NCBI RefSeq assembly: GCF_001953875.1
Contig: NZ_MQUR01000014.1
Coordinates: 1 to 64,000, forward strand
Direction of reading: 5' to 3'
DNA length: 64,000 nt
Source: Streptomyces amritsarensis
GTDB lineage: Bacteria > Actinomycetota > Actinomycetes > Streptomycetales > Streptomycetaceae
The translations under genes and the position numbers were made by a program. The first letter of the stretch is position 1. Each line of letters begins with the position of its first letter. The notes beneath the pieces are model-generated. The model searched no databases and was not told the origin of the DNA. It saw only the letters and a list, made by a program, of their open reading frames with translations. Shown here piece by piece: positions 19,020-26,561 of the stretch.

Positions 19020-20354
19020 GTGCTAGGAGAGTATCGGATCACAGGGCGTCGCACATCTGAAATCGCGGCCAGCGTCGAGGCGGGCGTGGCGTCGGGCGGG
19101 CTGCCGCCCGGATCGCTGCTGCCGCCGATGCGGGAGCTGGCGGGTGTGCTGGGCGTCAATCCCAATACCGTGGCGGCCGCCTACAGGACCCTACGCGAGC
19201 GCGGGGTCATCGAAACCGACGGGCGGCGCGGGAGCCGTGTGCGCTCCCGCCCGGCGAGCACTCCGCGGGACGCGCTGCGGATGGTGGTGCCGGCGGGCGT
19301 GCGGGACGTCGCGGAGGGCAATCCGGACGTGTCGCTGCTTCCCGCGCTGGAAGGGGCGCTGGCCGCGGCCGCCCGACGCCACCGGCAGGCGCCGACCCTG
19401 TACGGCGCGGACCCGGTCGCGCCCGACCTGGCGCGGATCGCCCGCGCCGACTTCGACGCCGACGGCGTGCCGCCGGGACCGGTCGCGGTGACCTCGGGTG
19501 CGCTGGACGCCATCGAGCGGGTCCTGGCCGCCCACCTGAGGCCCGGTGACGCGGTCGCGGTCGAGGACCCGGGGTGGGGCGGCTCGCTCGACCTGGTTCC
19601 GGCCCTCGGGCTGCGGGTGCTGCCGGTGGCGGTGGACGACGACGGGCCGCGGACCGACGACGTCGCCCGGGCCCTCGACGCGGGCGCGCGAGCGCTGGTG
19701 GTGACCTCCCGGGCGCAGAACCCGACCGGCGCGGCGGTCGGCGCGCAGCGGGCGGGGGAGCTGCGGGAACTCCTGGGGCGGCGCCCTGACGTGCTGCTGA
19801 TCGAGGACGACCACGGGCACGGCATCGTCGACCTGCCGGTGTACCCGCTGGGCGGCGTGACCCGGCACTGGGTGATGATCCGCTCCACCGCCAAGGCGTA
19901 CGGGCCCGACCTGCGGCTCGCCGTCCTGACGGGCGACGAGGTGACCCTGGACCGGGTGCGGGGACGCCAGCGGCTGGGCCCGGGGTGGGTGAGCCGGCTG
20001 CTCCAGTACGCGGTGGTGGAGCTGTGGGCCTCGCGGGCCGTGGACCGGGCCGCGGTCGCGCGGTCCTACGGGGAGCGGCGGGACGCGCTGGTCGAGGCCC
20101 TCCGGGAGCGCGGAGTGCGGGCGCACGGGCGGACCGGGCTGAACGTGTGGGTGCCGGTGGCCGACGAGACGGTGGTGGTGACGAGGCTGCTCGCCGCGGG
20201 GTGGGCGGTGGCGCCAGGGGCCATCTTCCGCGTGGAGGCGGGACCGGGGGTGCGGGTGACGGTGTCCCGGCTGGGGGTGGCGGAGATGCCGGTGCTGGCC
20301 GACGCCGTGGCCGCGGCGGTCCGGGCCGGCGTGCCGGGCGGGCGCAACGACTGA
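19020..20354 (+). CDS. MocR-type regulator (GntR HTH fused to aminotransferase-like domain)
   Basis: The product is about 444 aa. The N-terminal wHTH is at about residues 10-70: PPGSLLPPMRELAGVLGVNP followed by NTVAAAYRTLRERGVIETDG, the GntR signature. After a short linker comes a fold-type I PLP domain: PVAVTSGALDAIERVLAAHL, VEDPGWGG, LLIEDDHGHG and RSTAKAYGPDLRLA with the Schiff-base lysine. It is shorter than full aminotransferases, as usual for MocR. The GTG at 19020 (VLGEYRI) lies about 6 nt past a TAATAT box, so the message may be leaderless. It is divergent from the NimA-like gene it probably controls. Confidence 0.92.
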   Translation: MLGEYRITGRRTSEIAASVEAGVASGGLPPGSLLPPMRELAGVLGVNPNTVAAAYRTLRERGVIETDGRRGSRVRSRPASTPRDALRMVVPAGVRDVAEGNPDVSLLPALEGALAAAARRHRQAPTLYGADPVAPDLARIARADFDADGVPPGPVAVTSGALDAIERVLAAHLRPGDAVAVEDPGWGGSLDLVPALGLRVLPVAVDDDGPRTDDVARALDAGARALVVTSRAQNPTGAAVGAQRAGELRELLGRRPDVLLIEDDHGHGIVDLPVYPLGGVTRHWVMIRSTAKAYGPDLRLAVLTGDEVTLDRVRGRQRLGPGWVSRLLQYAVVELWASRAVDRAAVARSYGERRDALVEALRERGVRAHGRTGLNVWVPVADETVVVTRLLAAGWAVAPGAIFRVEAGPGVRVTVSRLGVAEMPVLADAVAAAVRAGVPGGRND

Positions 20355-20442
20355 CCGGGAGTTCCCGCGCAACGACCGACGGGGGAGTTCCGGCGCAACG
20401 ACCGACGGGGAGTTCCTGCGCAACGACCGACCGGGAGGCCCG
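20342..20442. repeat. 25-26 bp tandem repeat, about four units
   Basis: Units begin GCGCAACGAC(C/T)GAC(C/G)GGG and continue GGAGTTCC(C/G/T). The copies start at 20343, 20368, 20394 and 20419; the last is degenerate. The first unit contains the final codons (GRND) and stop of the MocR gene, so the array appears to have grown from the gene's 3' end by slippage or unequal exchange. No open frame of note runs through the array. Confidence 0.75.
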
Positions 20443-20505
20443 CGCAGGGACCGAACCGGAGTGCCGGCGGCGGGCGGGGGCGCCGGTCGGGGCCGTGCCC
20501 GCCGC

Positions 20506-20535
20506 CCCGGTGGTCCTGCCGACAGGACCACCGGG
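20506..20535. terminator. Hairpin terminator after the MocR gene
   Basis: A perfect 13 bp stem (CCCGGTGGTCCTG and its complement) with a 4 nt loop lies 152 nt past the MocR stop, beyond the tandem repeat. It also sits 10 nt beyond the end of the decayed minus-strand gene, so it may act in both directions. Confidence 0.7.
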
Positions 20536-20544
20536 CGCGCGGGC

Positions 20545-20779
20545 TCAGAGTGACCCGAGCAGGCCGCCCAGGGTGAAGACGAGCCCGCCCAGCGAGAGCA
20601 CCGAGGCAGGAACCGGTAGAAAGTGGTGGATGCCACCCGCGCCCCCGGGCCGAGATCACCCCGGGCGTGCCTCGCGAGCTCGGTGTTGGCGGCCGACCGG
20701 CGCGCCAGCGCGTCGGCGGCGCCCCGGATGTTCAGCGCCACCCAGGTCCCCGCGACGACAGAACGCACGGAGGCTGACA
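20545..20779 (-). pseudogene. Frameshifted remnant of a small membrane-protein gene
   Basis: On the minus strand one frame reads SVRSVVAGTWVALNIRGAAD, then ALARRSAANTELARHARGDL and ASTTFYRFLP. Around 20604-20610 good coding sense moves to another frame reading ASVLSLGGLVFTLGGLLGSL and a stop at 20545. Joined, the two parts give a sensible end with a hydrophobic C-terminal helix. A single small indel near 20606 therefore seems to have broken the gene. No start or ribosome site is clear, and the 5' end abuts the EamA gene stop. I recognise no family. Confidence 0.45.
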
Positions 20780-20788
20780 GGCGCCGCC

Positions 20789-21799
20789 TCAGGCCGGCTT
20801 GCGGGGGCCGGGGCGGGTCTGGGTGAGGGCGGCGCCCGCCAGGACGATCGCGGCCCCGACCGGGGTGTTCCAGTGCAGTTGCTCGCCGAGGACCAGCACG
20901 CCGGCCGTCGTGGCGATGACGGGGATGAAGTAGGTGACCATCTGGGCGGTGGTCGGGCCGACCTCCGTCACCAGGCCGTACTGCATCTGCAGGGCCATGC
21001 CGGTGCCGAGCGCCCCCAGCGCGATCACCGACAGGGTCGGCCAGAGCGGGAACGAGGCCGGGGCCGAGGTGAACAGGGCGCTGACCAGCGTGAGCTGGAG
21101 GGTGGAGACCATGAGCTGCCCGCCGGTGAGGGCCACCGGGGACCCGGGGGTGCCGGCCAGCGTGCGCCGGACGTAGATCCAGCCGATGGGGTAGCACAGC
21201 GAGGCCAGCAGGGCGAACGCGGTGCCCTTGGCGTCGACCCCGGAGAAGCCGTGCCAGGCGCCGAGCACGGTCAGCACGCCGAGGAAGCCGAGGCCCAGGC
21301 CGGCGAAGCGGCGGCGCGTCGGGCGGTCCTCGGAGAGGGCGATCAGCGAGAGCGCCATGCCCCACAGCGGGGACGTGGCGTTGCAGATGCCGGCCAGGCT
21401 GGAGGGGATGGTCAGCTCCGCGTACGCGAAGAGCGAGAACGGTGCCGTGTTGAGCAGGAGCGCCGCCACGGTGAGGTGGCCCCAGGTGCGCAGGCCCCGG
21501 GGCAGCCGCTCACGCCGGACCAGCAGTACGGCCAGGAGGGCGAGCGCACCGAACAGGACCCGGCCCAGGGCCACCTGGAAGGGCGCGTACGCCTCGGTGC
21601 CGACCTTGATCAACAGGAAGCTGAAGCCCCAGACCACCGAGAGGATCGCGAACCGCACGCGCCAGTCGAGGAGACCGCGCCGACGGGTCGCGGTGGCCGT
21701 GGCCGCGGACGTCGCCGTGGCATTCGTCGTGGCCGTGGCCGTGGCGGGGGCGCCGGACGGCGGTTCGGTGGTCGGCCGGGGGGCTGCGGGTGCGCTCAT
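20789..21799 (-). CDS. EamA/DMT superfamily transporter
   Basis: The product is 336 aa. The first 40 residues are a low-complexity Ala/Thr run (ATATATTNATATSAATATAT), followed by ten transmembrane helices. EamA marks are RFAILSVVWGFSFLLIKVGT, APFQVALGRVLFGALALLAV and IPSSLAGICNATSPLWGMAL in repeat one. Repeat two ends VTYFIPVIATTAGVLVLGEQ. The ATG at 21799 has no strong ribosome site. It is divergent from a LysR regulator with 74 bp between starts, a common sign that the regulator controls the exporter. The substrate is unknown. Confidence 0.88.
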   Translation of the reverse strand: MSAPAAPRPTTEPPSGAPATATATTNATATSAATATATRRRGLLDWRVRFAILSVVWGFSFLLIKVGTEAYAPFQVALGRVLFGALALLAVLLVRRERLPRGLRTWGHLTVAALLLNTAPFSLFAYAELTIPSSLAGICNATSPLWGMALSLIALSEDRPTRRRFAGLGLGFLGVLTVLGAWHGFSGVDAKGTAFALLASLCYPIGWIYVRRTLAGTPGSPVALTGGQLMVSTLQLTLVSALFTSAPASFPLWPTLSVIALGALGTGMALQMQYGLVTEVGPTTAQMVTYFIPVIATTAGVLVLGEQLHWNTPVGAAIVLAGAALTQTRPGPRKPA

Positions 21800-21873
21800 G
21801 GCCTTTACTGTGCTCGTATCAACTTCGTAGGACAAGCGAGAGTTTCTCCTGGCGACGGCGTAGCATCGCTTAC

Positions 21874-22782
21874 ATGTTGAATCTGGAGCGCCTGCGCACC
21901 CTCGACGCCCTCGCCCGCCACGGCTCGGTCAGCGGCGCGGCCGACGGGCTCCACGTCACCACCTCCGCCGTGTCCCAGCAGATGGCCAAGCTGGAACGCG
22001 AGGTCGGCCAGCCGCTGCTGGCGAAGAACGGCCGCGGGGTCCGCCTCACCGACGCGGGGCGACTCCTCGCCGACCACGCGGCCCGGATCATCTCCCAGGT
22101 GGAGCAGGCCCAGGCCGACGTCGAGGCCCAGCGCGGGTGCGCCGTCGGTGAACTGCGCATCGGGGCCTTCCCGACCGCCATGCGCGGGCTGCTGCCCCAG
22201 GCCCTGACCGCACTGCGCACCGGCCACCCGGACCTGCGGGTCCGGGTGCGCGAGCAGGAACCCGAGGAGAGCATGGCGGCCGTCGTGCGCGGCGACCTCG
22301 ACATGGCGCTCGCGATCGATTGGCACAACAAGCGGATGCCGGTGCCCGCCGAGCTCACCCGGACGCACCTGCTGGACGACTCCGTCGACATCGCGGTCCC
22401 GGCCGGCCACCGGCTGGCGGACCGCGCCGCGATCTCCCTCGCCGAGTTCGCGGACGACGAATGGATCTCCTGGAACGAGGGCCAGTTCTGCCACGAGTGG
22501 CTGGTCTTCACCCTGCGCGGGACGGGGATCGAGCCGCGCATCGCGCACATCGCCGAGGAGCACCACACCCAGCTGGCCTTCGTGGAATCCGGGCTCGGGG
22601 TGTGCGTCGCGCCGAGGCTGGGCCGGGGCCCGGTGCCGCCCGGGGTGCGGCTGCTGCCCGTCTCCGACTCCGTACGCCGCCACGTGTACGCGGTCTGGCG
22701 CGCGGACGCCGACCGCCGGCCCTCCATCCGGGCCGCGGTCGACGCCCTGCGGGCGACGGCCGCCGAACTCCAGCAGGCGTAG
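21874..22782 (+). CDS. LysR family transcriptional regulator
   Basis: The product is 302 aa. The N-terminal winged HTH is LNLERLRTLDALARHGSVSG followed by AADGLHVTTSAVSQQMAKLE, the typical LysR helix-turn-helix. A coiled linker helix follows (about residues 60-90), then the two-lobed effector domain beginning GELRIGAFPTAMRGLLPQAL. VESGLGVCVAPRLGRGPVPP near the end is the normal hinge region. The ATG at 21874 lies 8 nt past a TAGCAT box, with no ribosome site, so a short or absent leader is possible. It probably regulates the divergent EamA gene; the inducer is unknown. Confidence 0.92.
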   Translation: MLNLERLRTLDALARHGSVSGAADGLHVTTSAVSQQMAKLEREVGQPLLAKNGRGVRLTDAGRLLADHAARIISQVEQAQADVEAQRGCAVGELRIGAFPTAMRGLLPQALTALRTGHPDLRVRVREQEPEESMAAVVRGDLDMALAIDWHNKRMPVPAELTRTHLLDDSVDIAVPAGHRLADRAAISLAEFADDEWISWNEGQFCHEWLVFTLRGTGIEPRIAHIAEEHHTQLAFVESGLGVCVAPRLGRGPVPPGVRLLPVSDSVRRHVYAVWRADADRRPSIRAAVDALRATAAELQQA

Positions 22783-22821
22783 CGCCGCCGGATCCGGCAG
22801 GGAGCGACGGCGCCGCGGCCG

Positions 22822-23280
22822 TCAGATCTTGCGGAAGTCCCAGGAGACGACCGTGTCCGGAGTGAGGCGGATCCACGCGTGCCGGCCGTCGTGCGGCATC
22901 TCCTCGATCCCGAAGTTCTTGACCGGGAAGATCCGCTCCGCCTCCGCCAGTTCGGGACACGGCTCGCCCGTGCGCGGGGCCTCGCCCACGAAGACCGCGC
23001 TGCCGGACAGCTCCACACCGCGCAACTCGTCGTAGGACTCGCCCGCGTCCACCACCACCGAGATCCGCGGATCCTTGCGCAGGTCCGCCCAGCGCCGGCT
23101 GCGGGTGATCGAGTACAGCCACAGCGAGCTGCCGTCCCACGCGAACCACAGGGCGCCCACGTGCGGGCGTCCGTCGGGCGAGACCGTCGCCACCCGGCAG
23201 GTCCGCTGCTCCCGCAGGAACGCGTCCACTTCGGCCTCGCTCATCATGATGCGGCGGCCCCGCCGCTGAGTCTCGTCCAT
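22822..23280 (-). CDS. PPOx-class flavin/F420-dependent protein
   Basis: The product is 152 aa. It has the split-barrel fold: MSEAEVDAFLREQRTCRVAT, then VSPDGRPHVGALWFAWDGSS and LYSITRSRRWADLRKDPRIS followed by VVVDAGE. The block RCRVATVSPDGRPH-like plus SRRWADLRKDPRI is typical of the actinobacterial subgroup that often binds F420 or haem-breakdown ligands. AAGGGG upstream sets the start. It ends 39 nt from the convergent LysR gene. The substrate is unknown. Confidence 0.85.
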   Translation of the reverse strand: MDETQRRGRRIMMSEAEVDAFLREQRTCRVATVSPDGRPHVGALWFAWDGSSLWLYSITRSRRWADLRKDPRISVVVDAGESYDELRGVELSGSAVFVGEAPRTGEPCPELAEAERIFPVKNFGIEEMPHDGRHAWIRLTPDTVVSWDFRKI

Positions 23281-23356
23281 CGGTCCCGCGCCCCTTCACA
23301 TCTGACTGTGTGTCAGGAATCATGGGGGCTCTCGCGACGCCACGCCAGGGGGAAGC

Positions 23357-23971
23357 ATGCCGGATCTCGATCCCGCCACGACCGCGCTGCTCACCGTCGA
23401 GTGCCAGAACGGCGTCGTGGGCGAGGAGAGCGCGCTGCCGGAACTCGCCAAGGAGGCGCGGGAGTCCGGGATGCTGGGGCGGGTGGCCGCGCTGGTCGAC
23501 GCCGCCCGCGGGGCGGGCGTACAGGTGCTGCACGCGGTCGCCGAGCGGCGGCCGGACGGGCTCGGCGCCAACACCAACGCGCGGCTGTTCCGGGCCGCAG
23601 GGAAACTGCCCGTGCGGCAGCTGGCCGGGAGCCGTGCGGTGGAGGTGGCGGCGCCCATCACGGTGGCCGAGCGGGACCTCGTCGTACGCCGGCTGCACGG
23701 GCTCTCGCCCATGGCGGGCACCGACCTCGACGCGCTCCTGCGCAACCTCGGGATCCGCACGCTCGTCGTCACCGGGGTCTCCTCGAACATCGCCATCCCG
23801 AACACCGTCTTCGACGCCGTCAACCTCGGCTACCGGGTCGTGGTCCCGGCCGACGCGATCGCCGGAGTGCCCGCCTCCTGCACGGCGGAGGTGATCCGCA
23901 ACTCGCTCGCGCTGGTGGCGGCCATCACCACCGCCGAGGCGCTGATCGGCGAGTGGGCCGCCGCGAGCTGA
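23357..23971 (+). CDS. Isochorismatase-fold protein lacking the catalytic cysteine
   Basis: The product is 204 aa of the cysteine-hydrolase (isochorismatase-like) fold. The first strand reads TALLTVECQNGVVGEESALP, with Glu15 where the catalytic Asp normally sits. The nucleophile region VVTGVSSNIAIPNTVFDAVN aligns with the usual GVxTDxCVxxTxxDA motif but has Ala146 in place of Cys. The lysine region is also weak. It is therefore likely non-hydrolytic, or uses other chemistry. I recall actinobacterial homologues with the same substitution, so this is probably a subfamily trait and not a fresh mutation. GGGGGAAGC precedes the ATG. Confidence 0.85.
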   Translation: MPDLDPATTALLTVECQNGVVGEESALPELAKEARESGMLGRVAALVDAARGAGVQVLHAVAERRPDGLGANTNARLFRAAGKLPVRQLAGSRAVEVAAPITVAERDLVVRRLHGLSPMAGTDLDALLRNLGIRTLVVTGVSSNIAIPNTVFDAVNLGYRVVVPADAIAGVPASCTAEVIRNSLALVAAITTAEALIGEWAAAS

Positions 23972-24345
23972 CCGCGCTCGGCGCAGGACGACGGAGCGCG
24001 CACATCCGGACAGGCCGCCTCGTCTCCGCCGCCGCGCTCCTCCGCCTGGCCGGTGCCACGCATCGCCCGGGCCCGGCCCGAGAGCCTGTACGCACCCCCG
24101 GCCATGATCTTCCGCATCGCGCAGGGGGACGAGATGACCGCGCCCACCGTCCTGCGCGCCACCGCGGTCAGCCGCGCGCCCGGCGCCAAGGCCGCCGGCG
24201 GCTTTTTCGACCGGCTGCTGTCCACGCGGAACCAGGACCGGGCGTGCCCATGCACTACGCGCCAGTCACCGCGTCCGCGGCCGGCGTGTGGCAGGGCCGC
24301 CGTCCGGACGGGAAAGGGCGCGTCGGGCCCAGCCGGCCGCGGCTC
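23972..24345. other. 374 bp without a recognisable gene
   Basis: The stretch lies between the convergent isochorismatase-fold and DUF2252 genes. Short open frames exist on both strands, but none has a ribosome site, family resemblance or convincing codon bias. One + frame from 24053 has a few plausible residues (SLYAPPAMIFRIAQGDE) but runs on antisense into the DUF2252 gene. No strong terminator hairpin is seen. Confidence 0.4.
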
Positions 24346-25776
24346 TCACGCCGCCGGGAGCTCCTGCGCGGGCAGGCGGCCCGCCCGCACCGCGTCGACG
24401 AGGGCGTGGTGATCGCGTTCGTTCTGGTCGGCGTACGCCTCGGCGAACTCGGCGAGTGCCCGGTCGAAGACGTCGCCCCGGCCGAGGTAGGCGGCGATCG
24501 CCACCCGGTCGCCGGACCGCGCGTGCGCGCGGGCCAGGGTCATCCCGCAGGCGTTGCCGAACGTCTCCAGCTGCGCCGGCGACATCGTCTCCGGCATCGC
24601 GATGCCCTTCCAGTCGCGCAGTTGGCGGATGTAGAAGTCCCGCTTCCTGCCGTCGATGCCGTCCACCCGCTCCCAGCCGAGGAAGATGTCGCTCGCCGCC
24701 TGCATCAACCGCTGTCCCGAGACCACGCGTTCGCCCTGGTTGTCGTACAGGCTGGCGCCCACGTGGTCGGCGAGCACCGAGGTGTCGGCCTCCTTGGCCT
24801 GGAGGAAGAGCGGGTCGCGGCCGTCCCTGCCGAGCAGGAGCAGGATCCAGCAGCGGGTGCCGACACTGCCGACGCCGACCACCTTGCGGGCGACGTCCAC
24901 CAGGCGGTAGTCCTCCAGCAGCGCCCGCCGGTTGCTCTCCAGCGTGCGGCCGTAGTGGCCGACCAGCGCAGCCAGCCGGTCCACGAGCTCGTCGCGCTCG
25001 GAATCCGGCAGCAGGTCGGCGAGCGGGACCAGCAGCGGGGGGTCCGCCGCGATCCTGGGCCGGCCGTCGACCACCTCGGTCAGCTTGTCGAACACCTGCA
25101 GGCTGTCCCGGGAGCGGGCCTTCGCCATCGCCGTGGCCAGCTTCTTGCGGCCGCGCTTGTCGAGCCGTTCGGTGACGAGGGCCTCCAGGCCCTCCGCGTC
25201 GATCTTCGCGTACCAGACGTCGAGATTGCCCATCCCGGCGAAGCCCGTCATCGCCTCGCGGTACGAGCGCACCGCGGAGTTCACGATGCGGGCGCGCTGG
25301 GCCTCGTCGAAGCCGTTCGCCCGGGCGGCGATGACGAGACTCGCGGACAGCCGCTTGACGTCCCACTCCCAGGGGCCGGGCAGCGTCTCGTCGAAGTCGT
25401 TGATGTCGAACATGAGCCGCCGCTCCGGCGAGGCCAGCAGGCGGAAGTTCAGCAGGTGCGCGTCACCGCAGAGCTGTACCGCGATGCCCGAGTCCGGGCT
25501 GCCCGCCAGGTCGGAGGCCATGATCGCGGCGGCGCCCCGGTAGAAGCGGAACGGGGACTCCGTCATCCGTGCGTAGCGGATCGGGACCAGCTCGGACACC
25601 CGCGTCGCGGACTGCGCCTCCAGGATGGCCAAGGGGTCCGGCCGGTCGGTAGACGGCTGGTACACGGCGTGCCCCGACCGGGGGCAACGGCGCCGGGCCT
25701 CCCTGCCCATCTCCACGCGCTCCTCGGGCGTGGCACCGGGCACCGCGCGCATCGCGGTGATCGCACTCCGGGACAT
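24346..25776 (-). CDS. DUF2252 family protein
   Basis: The product is 476 aa. The family marks are RMTESPFRFYRGAAAIMASD, then VQLCGDAHLLNFRLLASPER and FDINDFDETLPGPWEWDVKR. The C-terminal part has GERVVSGQRLMQAASDIFLG and FYIRQLRDWKGIAMPETMSP. The GDAHxxNF and DxNDFDE motifs resemble the catalytic loop and metal-binding Asp of protein-kinase-like/APH enzymes, so an ATP-dependent phosphotransferase role has been suggested for DUF2252. The ATG at 25776 is fixed by AGGAGGGCTCC. It appears to be a single-gene unit. Confidence 0.93.
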   Translation of the reverse strand: MSRSAITAMRAVPGATPEERVEMGREARRRCPRSGHAVYQPSTDRPDPLAILEAQSATRVSELVPIRYARMTESPFRFYRGAAAIMASDLAGSPDSGIAVQLCGDAHLLNFRLLASPERRLMFDINDFDETLPGPWEWDVKRLSASLVIAARANGFDEAQRARIVNSAVRSYREAMTGFAGMGNLDVWYAKIDAEGLEALVTERLDKRGRKKLATAMAKARSRDSLQVFDKLTEVVDGRPRIAADPPLLVPLADLLPDSERDELVDRLAALVGHYGRTLESNRRALLEDYRLVDVARKVVGVGSVGTRCWILLLLGRDGRDPLFLQAKEADTSVLADHVGASLYDNQGERVVSGQRLMQAASDIFLGWERVDGIDGRKRDFYIRQLRDWKGIAMPETMSPAQLETFGNACGMTLARAHARSGDRVAIAAYLGRGDVFDRALAEFAEAYADQNERDHHALVDAVRAGRLPAQELPAA

Positions 25777-25916
25777 GGAGCCCTCCTGACTCACTGCCTG
25801 CCAAAGTGACCGCCCCGCCCCACGCACGGCGGTCCCGACGCACGGCCCGGCCGATCGGGCCGACCCGACCCCGAGCGGTCGGACGGCCGACCCGACCCGA
25901 CCCGACCCGGCCCGAG

Positions 25917-25942
25917 CCGGTCGGGCCGGCCGGCCCGACCGG
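25917..25942. terminator. 26 bp perfect palindrome, likely terminator
   Basis: CCGGTCGGGCCGG and its complement form a perfect palindrome 19 nt past the stop of the CMD-type gene on the minus strand. The DNA at 25860-25920 also carries short CGACC/CCCGA direct repeats. It probably ends transcription ahead of the DUF2252 promoter region. Confidence 0.6.
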
Positions 25943-25960
25943 TCCGGCTGTCGTTCCGCG

Positions 25961-26299
25961 TCAGCCCATGGCGTCCATCTCCGCCTGGGCCTCCGCCTCG
26001 GCGACGGCGATCGCCACGCCGAGCGCCCGGGTGATGTTGCCCGCCGCCGTCATGACACGGGCGGTGCCGACGATGGGCGCGATGGCGACCAGTACGTCCT
26101 GCAACTGCTCCGCCGTCAGGCCGGCCTTGAGCGCGGGGTCGATGTGGGCGAGGTAGGAGATCGGGGGAGCGTCCGAGGCGGCGAGCGCCGCGATCCGGGT
26201 CATGAGCAGCATGGACGGGTCCATGCCGCACCGCTCGAGCGAATCGACGGTCATGGCGGCGAGGGTGTCCAGAACCGGGGTTTCAGATGCAGTGGACAT
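25961..26299 (-). CDS. Carboxymuconolactone decarboxylase/AhpD-like family protein
   Basis: The product is 112 aa and all-helical. Marks are TPVLDTLAAMTVDSLERCGM, then MTRIAALAASDAPPISYLAH and TAEQLQDVLVAIAPIVGTAR followed by VMTAAGNITRALG. This is a pattern I associate with CMD-like proteins of Streptomyces. The AhpD-type CxxC redox pair is absent; the only Cys is in the N-terminal ERCGM. So peroxidase chemistry of the AhpD kind is not supported. AGGAGGGC lies upstream of the ATG. It is divergent from the CinY/HetC-like gene. Confidence 0.8.
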   Translation of the reverse strand: MSTASETPVLDTLAAMTVDSLERCGMDPSMLLMTRIAALAASDAPPISYLAHIDPALKAGLTAEQLQDVLVAIAPIVGTARVMTAAGNITRALGVAIAVAEAEAQAEMDAMG

Positions 26300-26561
26300 G
26301 TCGCATGCCCTCCTGGGGTTGTCGCGCCCTGGCGCGGGGACTGGGCCAAGGGAGCGGCCGCCCCGAGTCCCGGCACGCCACCTCGCCCTCAACTCTAGGT
26401 CTGCCGCCCGCCGGGCGCGCGAGGGCGGCCGGCCGTCACCGTGCGGGACGGACGCCGTACGCAGTGCCGCCGGGGAGCGCGCGTACGGGCTGCGGATGCG
26501 GGGACGCTCGGCGGTGCGCAGCATGGAAGCACCCTCGCCGGAACCTCACCGGGAGCCTGCC

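Noticed and set aside
20342..20442. CRISPR array
   Set aside because: The units are contiguous, with no spacers, overlap a coding end, and no cas genes occur in the window.
16134..21799. A single exporter gene cluster
   Set aside because: The three EamA genes are on different strands, are separated by unrelated genes and have separate regulators, so they are paralogues in proximity rather than one operon.
24053..24412. 119-codon ORF on the + strand before the DUF2252 gene end
   Set aside because: Only the first part has any protein character; it continues antisense into the clear DUF2252 gene and has no ribosome site.
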